Below the pieces are notes generated by a model. That model worked only from the letters and a program-made list of their open reading frames with translations. It was not told where the DNA came from and ran no database searches. A program made the translations under genes and the position numbers. From assembly GCF_001411555.2 (NCBI RefSeq), contig NC_049901.1, positions 28,825,555 through 28,889,554 on the forward strand: a stretch of DNA of 64,000 nt, written 5' to 3'. This DNA comes from Juglans regia. Lineage: Eukaryota > Streptophyta > Magnoliopsida > Fagales > Juglandaceae. Of this stretch, positions 22,800 to 33,403 are shown piece after piece. Every line of letters starts with the position of its first letter. Within the stretch, counting starts at the first letter, position 1.

Positions 22800-25700
22800 A
22801 CTAATTTAGCATCCTGAGGTAGATCTCCAATCAACAAACTCCTCATCTCAGCCAATAGAGATGGAAAATTGGTTTAAGTCTTGCGGCTAAGAGCATCAAC
22901 CACAACGTTGGCCTTGCGGCGGTGATATTTAATCTCACATTGGTAATCACTAATAGTCTCAACCCATCTTCTCTGCCTTGTATTTAGATTCTTCTAACTG
23001 AACAAATACTTGTGGCTCTTGTGCTCCGTGCATATCTGTCACTTTTCCCCATACAGATAATGCCTCCAAATTTTCAATGCAAAGACTACAACAACCACTT
23101 CTAAGTCATGAGTAGGGTAATTCTATCTGTGGTCCTTGAGTTGCTATGAAGCGTAAGCAACAACTCTTCCTTCTTGCATCAGCACACATCCTAATTCCAT
23201 CTTAAAGGCGTCACTATAAACTACAAGGCTTATGTGGTTCAGGTAAAGCCAACACAGGTGCTGAGGTTAATCTCTTCTTCAGCCCCTAAAAACTTTTCTT
23301 ACATTCCTCACTCCAAACATACTTGGCATTCTTCCTCGTAAGTACCATCAAAGGGCTAGAGAGTTTAGAAAACCCTTCTACGAACCTCCGGTAGTATCCT
23401 GCTAATCCGAGGAAACTATGTATCTCATGGACATTAGTTAGCCTTTGCCACTCTGTTACAACGTTGATCTTAGCAGGGTCTACTGCCACTCCTTACTATA
23501 AATGACATGTCCCAAAAATCTCACTTCTCTAAGCTAGAACTCACACTTGCTAAGCTTGGCATAAAGCTGATGTTCTTGCAGTATCTCCAACACAATCCTT
23601 ATATGCCTCTTATTTTCTTCATCACTTCAGAAATATATCAGTATGTCATCTCTGAATACCACTACAAAATTGTCTAAGTACTGCCTGAAGATTCGATTAA
23701 TCAAATCCAAAAATGTTGTTGGAGCATTTGTCAATCTGAAAGGCATAACCAAGAACTCGAAATGTCCATAACGAGTTCGAAAGGCTGTCTAAGGTACGTC
23801 CTGATCCTTGATCTTGAGTTGGTGATATTCGGATCGTAGATCAATTTTCGAGAATACTGAAGGTCCTTGTAGTCAATCTAACAGATCAGCTATCCTTGGC
23901 AAGGGGTGTTTTTTCTTGGCAGTCACCTTGTTTAACTCTCGATAGTCAATATACATCCTCAGAGTCTCATCCATCTTCTTAGCAAACAAGACCGATGCTC
24001 CCCAAGGTGATGAACTAGGGCAGATAAAATCCTTTTCTAGAAGTTCTTCAATTTAAACCTTGAGCTCTTTTAATTCTGCTGGGGCCATCTGGTATGGTGC
24101 CTTATGCATTGGGGCCATGGCCAGTTCAAGCTCAATCACAAATTATGTTTCTCAGTCTGGGGGTAATCCAGGTAAATCATCAGCAAAAACTCTAGGAAAA
24201 TCTTCTATAACTGGGATTTCTTGAACTCCCCTAGGTTCCTCTGTCGCCTTTGTCATCATTACAAGATAGGCGGTAGCTCCGCTTGTCAAGCTCTTCTTGA
24301 CTTGCCTAGCTGTTACCATTGATGGAACTAACCTAACAACTTCTCCCATATAACAGATCCTATCCCTCACAGTAAGTTGAATACCACTTCTCTCCTTCAA
24401 TAGTCTATTTTGTCGTAGTGCCTCAACAACCAATCCATTCCTAAGATTAGATCGAATTCCATTAAGTGGAAAACAATCAAGTCAGCTGTCAAAGTTAGAC
24501 CCACGACTTCCGAGTGACAATTCTTAACTACAGGTGTGCATCCAATTATTGTTTCGTTCGGAATGGCTACTAGAACCCCTTTGAGATAAAGGTTCCGCAT
24601 CTAGCTCACATCGTTGCACACAACCAACAGAGACAAAAGATCTCGATGCTCCAAAATAAAACAGAGCACAAACCATGTGTTGCTTCAATTTAACTTTACC
24701 TAACAGGGAAACTAGGGTTACTCAAAGATTCTCAAACATATACTAGCTATCAGATAAGGCAAAGTTGGAATTGTTACCAGTAATCACTCCAACATCTGCC
24801 GTCTCGTCGGCTTCCAGGTTTACTTCTCCTAGTGTAATGGAGTAGACCTTAGTCTTTGCTCTGCCATCTGGCATTAATGCTCCTCCAGGCGTGTTCTATG
24901 GACAATCTCAGATCATGTGGTTGGTCCGACCACATCTGAAACAAGCTCTCGTAGCTAGTCGACACTCACCGTATTGCCTTTTTCTGCATCATCGACATGG
25001 TGGTGGAGTGACGGGTGCTGGGTTCCCGACTTCTACACCCTTCCCTTTTTCAAGATAGTGGGGACCTTTCTTTTCTCCATACATCCTCCAGGAGAATAAG
25101 GCAATCCTCTTTTACGATTTGCTTGAGCGTAAGTAATCAGTCTTTGTTGCTCCACTTATGCTATTGAAGTGACATTGACCAGTTCTTGGAAATTCTCTAT
25201 TCGCAAGCAGGCTACTTGGTTTCAGATATGGGGTTGCAAACCATCTTGAAACTTCTTCACTTGCATTTTATCCATACCAATCAAATGAGGTGTGAATCTT
25301 TCCAATTCCATAAAACGAGTAGCATATTGATCGACTGTCATGCTGCCTTGCGTCAAATTTACAAATTCTAGAGCCTTTTGCTACTTTGTCGTCTTCGAAA
25401 AGAAATGATTATTGAACTACATCTTGAACCGTTTCGATGTGAGAGCAACTAGGTCTCCCAATTCTCGTGTAAGCAGTTGTTGTTTTGTGTCCCACCATAT
25501 ATCGGCTTTTCCCTGAAGAATGTGTCTGATATATTGGGCCTTTTGTTCCTTCGTACATCCACTTATATCGAAGGTCCTTTCCAAATCGATGAGCCACTTA
25601 TTCGCCCTTAAAACTCCTTCTGTTCCCAAAAAATTAGGGTATCTATACACCAGACATTTCTCATACGGACATCCATGATTTCCTCCTTTGGGCTGTTCTT

Positions 25701-25880
25701 GCCTAACATTCTGCCCTTGCACTGTCTGATTGCGCACTACCTCAGTCATCTGGCAAATAGCTTCCACTATTGCTTGTCCTCCTTCTAGTGAAGGGTTTCC
25801 AGTTTCCTGGACTCTACATCTCAGAGAAGTATCCTCATGTCGATTTTGTACCATAGTTCTTTCTTTCTCTTGAATCATAC
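22800..25880 (-). pseudogene. G3 gag-pol: gag, zinc knuckle, protease, RT, RNase H
   Basis: Gag is at 25417-25878 (retrotransposon gag block around KADIWWDTKQQL) and continues with frameshifts to a CCHC knuckle CFRCGRTNHMI-stop-DC (about 24905-24955). The protease region ends LILGMDWLLRHYDKIDY (24397-24600). RT starts near 24150 (PELKELK-like entry, then DLRSEYHQLKIKDQD) and carries FRDDILIY at about 23640, where other chromoviruses have an aliphatic residue before DD. RNase H follows (VVYSDAFKMELGCVLMQEG, about 23220-23170; DALSRK near 22880). The knuckle stop is TGA where CGA is usual, a C-to-T change. All open segments are short; the copy is dead. Confidence 0.87.
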
Positions 25881-26072
25881 AAAACCAGTGCAGGCTAGTC
25901 TCCTTTTATGAGAAAGGTTACTTTTCTTCAACTTGCATTTGCGACCCTACACGTGTATCTTCCTTTAGTTTTCACTTCCTTCAAGATTCAAGCCTATAGC
26001 TATAAGATCAAAGCCTATAACTACAGATCTCAAACCTAATTAGTGGTTCCATGCATTTCATGCACCAACCTC

Positions 26073-28408
26073 TATGGTGCCCCCAGCCCCCGCTTAGGAT
26101 TGGACGGTGACTGAAATGCCAGGACATGCAACACAAGGCACATGAAAAATAAGATATAATGCACCTATGTATACTAGCAATATGCAATAAATATCGCAGC
26201 AGAAAATGTAAAGTTCGTATAAAAGTAAGCAATGCCTAAAGCAGTTACATTAGCACATGGTACCGTAAGACTAAACATGACCCAAGCATTGTCTTATCAT
26301 AGCATGCTTTTCAAAAGTACCAGATAATATATATTCATTGTCAATCACAATATAAGTACTGAAACGTTTTCCCAAAACAAAAGGACCAATCTCAAAAGGT
26401 GAAGTCTTAGAAATCCAAAACATGTTTCCTGGCACAAGAAAAGTGGTCCCTTGTTTTTTTTTTTTTTTTCTTTAGATTAGTCAGGCTCCTTTCTCTTTTC
26501 CAAAAATTGGTCCTTGTCCTGATTCCTTAACCTCTTCAGCTTGTCAATGACCTGTAATGCCTCGGTAATGAGCTAGTCGGCGTTCTCTACCCTATCCAAC
26601 AAAGAGGGCTCTGTCAAGCTCCCATTGTTCTTTGGTACATCCTCAATGGTTGGGGGTACCGTCCTCTTGCGTTTCACCATGGGTGTGATCTTCTATACTT
26701 GTCACGACTTCTATCATTTTGTGTGGGGAATAGTAATGGAAACTACCACAATAAGATTTCAAGAAATGTTAGCAAGTAAATACAATAGTTAACATAAGCA
26801 TACAAATGGCAAATCATGAAATGCATGCATGGACATGTACTCGACATATGACTTGACAAAAAACTTAACTTGTGCACTTGACCTTTTTCAAAAGACATGT
26901 AACAGAGATCCTTAGAATTTTCGGAAAAACATCTTTGACATCATTTTCATATTGATCTTTACACATTCATATCATAACATTTCATGTGAGCTCATGGCCA
27001 TATTCATTTCATATAACATATGGTGGACACATCACGACTCCCCTATGCACCGCATGTTCTTGTTAGTTACCGCACCACTAATGGTCTATATACCATGGTG
27101 AATACGTCTTATTCATATTCATTATAACACAACAGTACTTCGACGAGTTATTTGCCTTAGTCATGGCACCCACTAGCGTTAGGTGCCATCTCCCTACGAC
27201 ATCTTTTCCAAAAAGATCCATTCAAGGTACGCCGACATTCCTTTGTCGACCTAGAGGTTACCACTCCATTCTTAAGCACTCCAGAGTGGACAGAAGAGTT
27301 CCACTAGGACATTCCCCCATCCTAGCATTCAGGGTTGTGATAAACCTGTACTTTACTTTTGAAAATATCATTTACTCAAATGCATGTGATATGAGACTTA
27401 AGACATGCTTTTAGTTACATAAGACATGTGACGTATGAAATGTCGTGTATGCATGAATAAGCATATCACATTCGGTTTCATGACATGGTAACATATAAGC
27501 ATAACATGATGCATAGGCAATATCTGAAGCATATTACAAATAAAACATCAAAATGCTCAAACTAAATATACACAAACATGCTTGGCCGAAACTCATAGGG
27601 TTCATTACCAAGTGAAACTCATCTTTAACATGCATCAAATTCGTAACAAAATAGACTATAAATGAAGGCAAAGATAATCACATAATCTAAATCATGAAAA
27701 CATGGCAAATCATCACACAAGCCAAAACCCTAATCTGTAGCTGAAACCCAAAATCACTTAAAACCATGGTGTAACACCATACAAACTAAAACCCTAATAC
27801 ACGTGATCTTATACAACTCACAACAAGATATTTGTTCACCAAAATCACTAGAAAACAACATACACAATAGCAAACAAGATGAAAGATTCACACAAATATA
27901 TACATATGTTAATCGAAAATAGGTTGAGGGTTTACTTACAAAAGTCCTTCAAAGAAAATGCTAGCTAGAGGTAATGGACGATACAACTTGTTAGAACAAG
28001 GATTTCATGCTAATCTGTGTGCATGTGTGTCAGGGGCAACTAGGGTTGGTCATTTTGCCCAAAGTGGCCCTTTCAAATATTCGGTCCATAGGTTTCTAGA
28101 TGATGAAACCTTTGAGTTTACTTGACCCTTGCTAGGTCACGAACTTGAAATAGATGTGCAAGTGATATGGCCGATTGGTTTGAGGATTTGGGTCCTCAAA
28201 CTTTCAGTCTCCCTTCCTTGAAAACCTTAGATATTTTGAAAGATGAAATAGCCCATTGAAACCGTCTGTGTGAGTGTGTTTTTCGAAATCTCAAACTCAC
28301 TTTGAGATCTCCTACACCTTGGATCAGGTGTGTGTGACTGTGAGAAGAAAGAAATCGAAGTGTAGCATTCTTACCGTGGAATTGCTCCTAAAGTCTTGGC
28401 CTTCCCTT
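26073..28408 (-). mobile_element. G3 5' LTR, 3' two thirds
   Basis: Homologous, roughly 90% by eye, to 9.07-11.39 kb in the 3' LTR and in the same orientation. The LTR ends at about 26073 (TATGGTGCCCCC on the plus strand, aligned with TGTGGCGCCCCC of the 36821-43224 LTR). Homology stops at 28408 after 'ggccttccctt', exactly where LINE sequence begins. A TTGGTGCATGAAATGC stretch just inside the element may be a decayed primer-binding site, but the match to initiator tRNA-Met is poor. It contains the short frame 26477-26680. Confidence 0.8.
26477..26680 (-). other. Short LTR reading frame (KRKRT type) with one internal stop, G3 5' LTR copy
   Basis: A 68-codon frame starting MVKRKRTVPPTIEDVP. 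A TAG at codon 36 falls at the same codon as in the 3' LTR copy, and the frame then runs through ITEALQVIDKLKRLRNQDKD to end EKRKEPD. The shared TAG shows it pre-dates insertion of this copy, so the progenitor may have encoded only the first 35 residues. The basic KRKR start resembles a nuclear localisation signal. No family known to me. Confidence 0.4.
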
Positions 28409-30400
28409 TTTTCTTTAGAAGAGTCGAGGATCACTTGTCCATGAGTGACCCCCTTCCAATCTTATTAATAAACGACCTTGCTTATGGCGAAGGAATACCT
28501 TAGAAACAAAAAATAAGCCCCTATGAGAAAAAGCTCCAAAGAAAGTATCTAAAAAATTCACAAATAAATCCATTCCCTTCAATAACGTATATAAGGTATA
28601 CCCAATAAAACAAGACGCACAATCCCCCTAAGCCTACCTCGCACCATGTCCTCGCCTACAAAATCAAATGATCTATCCATCGCCCCTTCTCTATCCAAAA
28701 AATTAGCCGCCATGTTGGCCTCTCTAAAAATATGCCGAAATTGAACGTTGAGCAACCAAACAAGAGATTGTATATCATCCCAAAAATCCCAAAGAAACCA
28801 ATATTTACAAACCTCGGAAGCTAGCCAACCCATCACCACACTAGAGTCAGATCCCACCAAGAAATCTCTCATCCCAAGTGAATGACACAACCGAAGCCCA
28901 TCAAGGAGAGCCCACATTCCTCAATATTTTTCGTCGCATGACCATAAAAATGAGAAAACCCCGCTACCACCTTTCCCCCATCATCCCGAATGATACCCCC
29001 ACCTCCAGACCTCCTTGGGTTTCTACAAGATTCCCCATCCACATTAAGCATCATACAACCCTTCTCCGGTGGATTCCAACTAATAACTTTTGGAACTCTT
29101 TCACATATCGGAATGATCGGGCAATTAAGTTCCTGCAAAATTGAATAATCATTCACTCCCCTCTTTTTAAAGCTTCGCAATCCCTTAGAAATATCCCTCA
29201 AGTTCACCTTCACCACTCTCACAACAACCCTCCAATCAAAATTTACACCCTCCATGCCAGACGCACAACGACCCCTCCAAAGAGCCCAAGAAATAATAAT
29301 AGGTAGCACACCACGGACCCAACCAACCTGTGAAGACAATACCACACGTCTCCACCAAAAATTCATCATTCCATCCCAAGTCAGTTGTCGTGGCAATCGG
29401 ATAGCACAACTAGAAGCAAAATAATCCCATAATTTTTTTGGACCCTCCCCCTCACATAGGACGTGATCTAACGTCTCCATTTTTGGCTCTATACAGCAGC
29501 CACACTTCAAAGCCAAAGGGATGCCCAATCGCATGATCGCCTCATCCACTGGGAGTGAATTTTGTTTAGCCCTTTAGCAACAACAAGCCATCTGCTTGGG
29601 CACTTGCTGCTGCCATAACCAACAACGCCAGGAGCACAAAGTTCCCTTTCTCCGCACAATCTACCAAGCCGATTTAGTGGAAAACAAGCCATCTACCACC
29701 GGGGCTCATACACAATGATCCTCCCCCTCCTTCACTCGGATTCCTGACATAATAATTCTTTGAACCAGTTGTTCTAGAACCAACGCTCTCAACTGCTCAA
29801 CATTCCATCCAGTAGCCGATCACAAATATCTTTGCAAACCTGAATCCCCATTCACCACACAATGTTCTACCAAGCACCCATCACCTGGCCAATTATCAAA
29901 CCAGAAATCAGCATTTCCTTCGCGAATAATCCATTCAGAATTTTTCAATGCCATTGGCATTACTCGTGTAATCCCCTTCCAGAACCGAGACCCTTTCCTC
30001 AGATTCATAATTGAAAAAATATGTTTATCTCCCACATATTTGGCCAAGAAGAACCTTGCCCATAACGAACCCCCTTGAAGGATTTTCCAAGCAAACTTCA
30101 TGAGCAAGGAATTTTGCACTTATGATAACTACCTAATCCCAAGCCCCCCTTCTTCTATTGGCAAACAAATCTTCCTCCAGGAAATCCACTTTCTTTTCCT
30201 ATTTTCTATGGTTGATCCCCATAAAAAATTTGAGAAAATCCCTTTCAAAGCTGACAAAACTCTATTTGGTAAATTCAGAACTGAAAGCATGTGAATTGGC
30301 AAGCTACTCTAAACATGCTTATTAAAAACAAGTTTTCCACCAAAGGAGAGGAGCCTCCCTTTCTACCCAGCTAATTTTTCTGAACCTTAGCAATCAATGT
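28409..30400 (-). mobile_element. 5'-truncated LINE (plant L1 with C-terminal RNase H) inserted in the G3 5' LTR
   Basis: Its 3' end at 28409 has a short A-rich tail on the minus strand and breaks the homology between the two G3 LTRs. Reading leftward from about 30395 come the last RT segment (LSFGGKL-like block, FLWG near 30200), the post-RT region (SLWARFFLAKYVGDKHIF; GSRFWKGI; FWFDNWPGDGCL), the zinc motif (CGCCIEPKMETLDHVLCEG, about 29480) and an RNase H domain. The upstream RT and endonuclease are absent. Target-site duplication and exact 5' end could not be fixed. Confidence 0.8.
28579..30119 (-). pseudogene. LINE ORF2 C-terminal half: zf-RVT and RNase H
   Basis: The longest piece (28869-29549) holds the zf-RVT motif and the start of RNase H: MLNVDGES with the first acidic residue, then GGGGIIRDDGGKVVAGF. 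A frameshift near 28890 passes into 28579-28917, with WALLDGLRLCHSLG, VGSDSSVVMGWL and FRHIFREANMAANFLDREG, the RNase H end. The order matches plant LINE ORF2 proteins that gained an RNase H domain. Two or more frameshifts make it non-functional. A free-standing host RNase H-like gene is less likely because the RT remnants lie directly upstream in the same orientation. Confidence 0.8.
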
Positions 30401-31340
30401 TATAGCTAACTAGAATTCTAATGAACCACATCTTAATGGTTTATTTAAAAAAATGGAAAGAAAAGAGAGACCAAAGTTGCCACCAATCACTTCTTGATTG
30501 GAAATGAATAAAACACTTGAGAAATGGGACAAAACAAAGAGAAAAAATATAGAGTGCTTTGGAAAAGGTTGTCTATCACCGTAGTTTCAAAAAAAAAAAT
30601 CTTTTAAAGTGTGATAGCGTGAAAGCCACCAACTGCAATGGTTTTGAATTAGAGCAATGTCAATATTGATTCGCCTTAATTTAGCTGTGATATTGGAGTG
30701 GCATGATAAAATCTGACAGTCAATCTTCCTAGCCTAGCCACACACTTTTCACACTTAGTAATCTGCAATTATACTACATGTTTCCTTTACTTAAGTACCT
30801 GAGTATTTCATGAGCTTTTGAGGAGAGCTATAAACTGAATTATGAAAATTTGATCCCCCCATATTTTTGGCAAATTTTCAACTTGGTATGGACTTTATTT
30901 GTTGATCTCAATATGCTTGGAAAGATTTAAACCATTATGTGGGCCTTACAATGGGCTTTTCCTTGGGCCTCAATAGCTCACTAAGGAGCCTTAGTCTTAG
31001 GTATCACTAAGTTGGGCCTATAGTCTTAGACCTATCCTTGGCCCTCTATCTTATTAAGTTTGGACTCTTATTATAACCAACTGTGGGCCTTCTTCAAATC
31101 CGTCTAATTCACTTAGCTTGCTATGGACAAAATTCCAAGCCCATTAAGGTAACAAGTTTCCTTCATGCCACTTGTCATCCTACTATTGGCCTCTTGGCAC
31201 TTATTTTTCCAAAAATCTACATTGCTCTAGAATTCTAAGGAAAATACTTACTAAATCAATGGTGGAAGTTATATTGTCAAATCATGATCCAAAATTTATC
31301 TTTCCTTAACGATCCTAACTACCACTTGACTATGGTCACA
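30401..31340. other. No gene; possible remainder of a family-A LTR
   Basis: No coding sequence is seen. The stretch 30.94-31.20 kb is rich in 'gggcct', 'gggcctt' and 'ccacttgtca' words, like the upstream third of the family-A LTRs. A minus-strand TGTGACCATAG at 31340 could be the start of the G3 5' LTR. The bases outside it (GGTTA) do not match those outside the other G3 end (AGCAA at 9065-9069), so this is unproven. Confidence 0.3.
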
Positions 31341-32575
31341 GGTTACTTGTAATACTGATTATGCCCAAAGAATAATGCGGTAGTTGTAGCATAGCTTTGG
31401 GGTGTCGATTCCACAGAGAGACAAATTAAAAGAATAGTAGAAGGAACAAAGAAACTAAAGAAAAATATTAAATGATTAATGGAGAACAAAAATTAATTTT
31501 AAATGTAAATTAAAGTGAAGCAAAGTGACTAACGGAAAAAAGTACTCAAATTTGACAACAAACAGTAAAGCGTCGGGAATCCCTTGCACAAATCTGGTAT
31601 TTAATTATTCTTAATTCAATGAATAACTCAATTGGGAACTCAATTCCCAAAATTCCAAATCGGAAGATATAGATTTATAAACCAAGATTAAACCAAATGT
31701 AACCCTTTGAAAAATCATTCACCACTTTTTAAATACATAAATTATTATCACTATTGAGAAAATCCAATAACAACAATATACTTAGGGAGGGATATTGCAG
31801 CAAAGAATTAAATCAATATAGAAAAATAATTAATCCAAACATAATCAAAGAGCTAATTCATTCAATACAAAAAGCATGACAGAATCCATAAACAAAATAA
31901 ATTCTATGATTATTCGGAGAAGAAAACATCAATAATAAATTAAGAATGATAAAACAAAAGAGTTTTAGTAATTGAAAATCAAATACATAAATTAAAAAAA
32001 AATAAAAATATCATCTACTGTGCAAGTTCATCCCTAGCCATGCTTGAAAATTTAATTACCCATAAATATAATAGACAACAAAAATCTCAAAAAAAAAAAT
32101 AGAACAAATGGCGGCCATGAGAAGTTTCTTTATTTTCCATCTGTGTGAGCGTCCAAGCCCAAAAAACATCTCCACCACTTTCTTACGCCTCCCCCCAAAA
32201 AAGAAGTCAAAATCAAGTAAAACTCTTCCTCTCTTACATCTCCCACCAAAGGAAGTCAAAGTCAAAGTAAATTCAAGACTCCTCCTCTCTTACGTCTCAA
32301 ACTCAAATGATAAAGTCCCATCCAAATCTACTGGCCTTCCAAGAGGAATAAAGTTGCTCCGTGTCTTTTGGTCCCACGTCCAAGTCAAAATGCATGCCAT
32401 TCAATTTATGAACTCTGAAATTAAAAATAAAATAATTTGTACTTAAAAATATCTCAAAATAAATAAAAGAATAAATTCATTCCTATAAATTAATTCATAT
32501 AATTCCTAGTCATATTTTAGCATTTTAGTCTAATAATAGGGTATTTAGAGTGCACTTTCATACACTTATCAAATA
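31341..32575. other. AT-rich unclassified sequence, no gene
   Basis: There is a GGGGTGTCGATTCCACAGAG stretch near 31400 and long A-rich runs (about 31480-32100), but no long ORF with recognisable similarity. The 112-codon plus-strand frame at 32108-32446 has no domain I recognise and is rejected. A non-autonomous element is possible; no TSD or terminal repeat was found. Confidence 0.35.
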
Positions 32576-33398
32576 CCGAGGCCTGCGGAGGAGCCAAATG
32601 GCATCGTTTAAGCAAGTAAGATTTTTTTTTTCTCTGGTTCTCTTTTCCTTCACTCGACAGTTTTTCCCCCTTCCTCTTAGATTTTCAATTTGTTCCCCTC
32701 ATTCGAAAATCCCTCTCTTCGAATACCATGATTACATCGATTTCTCTCGTCATTTTGTGTTTTGGAATCGTTGCACCAAAGGAGTACATGCACGGAGGTT
32801 CACGTTGGAGAGCCGTGAGCCCGTAACTAGTTCCACCACCACGGACAGCAGGGCCAACACCGTTCCATCCCAACCCAGCACCACCATAACACCAAATCTC
32901 CTCTATTTTCCATACCCAAAAATAGAGTGGCAAGCACCCCACGAAAAACCACACAAACCGTAGACCTCCACACTCAACCACCGTCAACCCACACGTGAAC
33001 ACTGTATCCAAGCCACCATGAACTCACCACCGTAGCCTAGCCTTGAAATCACAAACGGAGTCATCACGAGCCACTGTGCAAGCCCCTGTTTAGCCACCCA
33101 AAAACCAGAGCAATTTGAACTCAGTTGCTAACCCACGTCCTCCCCACACCAAGTGGAAAACCACCGAGAGAAAACCTTCACTGCTGCACGTCTTCCTGCA
33201 CCCTCAAAATAGTCGCAAACCATCGCTGACCCTGCACAACCAAGTCGATGCCATAAACAGAAACCACGCCCCCTCGACAAGCAAGCCGAATGTCACAACT
33301 GCCCCGACAACCCCACGAACCAGGCCTCAACACTGTCGCTGACATTCCTTGACAGCCCCACAGCACCCCACCATGCCCAGGACAGGCCCACAAGAATG
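32576..33398 (+). other. CCACC-rich, LTR-like sequence without a gene
   Basis: A T/C-rich stretch (32.62-32.70 kb) is followed by a C- and CCACC-rich block (32.83-33.39 kb), similar in composition to the blocks inside the family-B and family-C LTRs. It ends where the solo LTR 33404-36056 is inserted and seems to continue at 36062 ('ccatggcccgcccaacg'). The open frame 32550-32963 is unsupported. Confidence 0.35.
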
Positions 33399-33403
33399 CC
33401 ATG

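Larger units (their letters stand above)
9070..28408 (-). mobile_element. G3: decayed Tekay-like gypsy chromovirus with nested insertions
   Basis: Minus-strand order: 5' LTR (right, from 26073), gag (about 25.9-25.4 kb), zinc knuckle, protease, RT, RNase H, integrase, chromodomain, extra reading frame, polypurine tract CCTAGGGGGGAGGA (about 12743-12756) and 3' LTR (9070-12742). Two solo LTRs split pol: 18096-22794 between RNase H and integrase, and 13528-16660 just after the pol stop. A LINE interrupts the 5' LTR at 28409. The two LTRs are roughly 90% alike by eye over 2.2 kb and all domains carry stops, so it is old. The beginning of the 5' LTR is not certain (perhaps near 31340). Confidence 0.85.

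Noticed and set aside
26056..26072. Primer-binding site of G3
   Set aside because: TTGGTGCATGAAATGC is at the right place but matches the initiator tRNA-Met site too poorly to be called.
28869..29549. Host RNase H-like gene
   Set aside because: RT and zf-RVT remnants lie upstream in the same orientation and a frameshift interrupts the domain; it is the end of a LINE.
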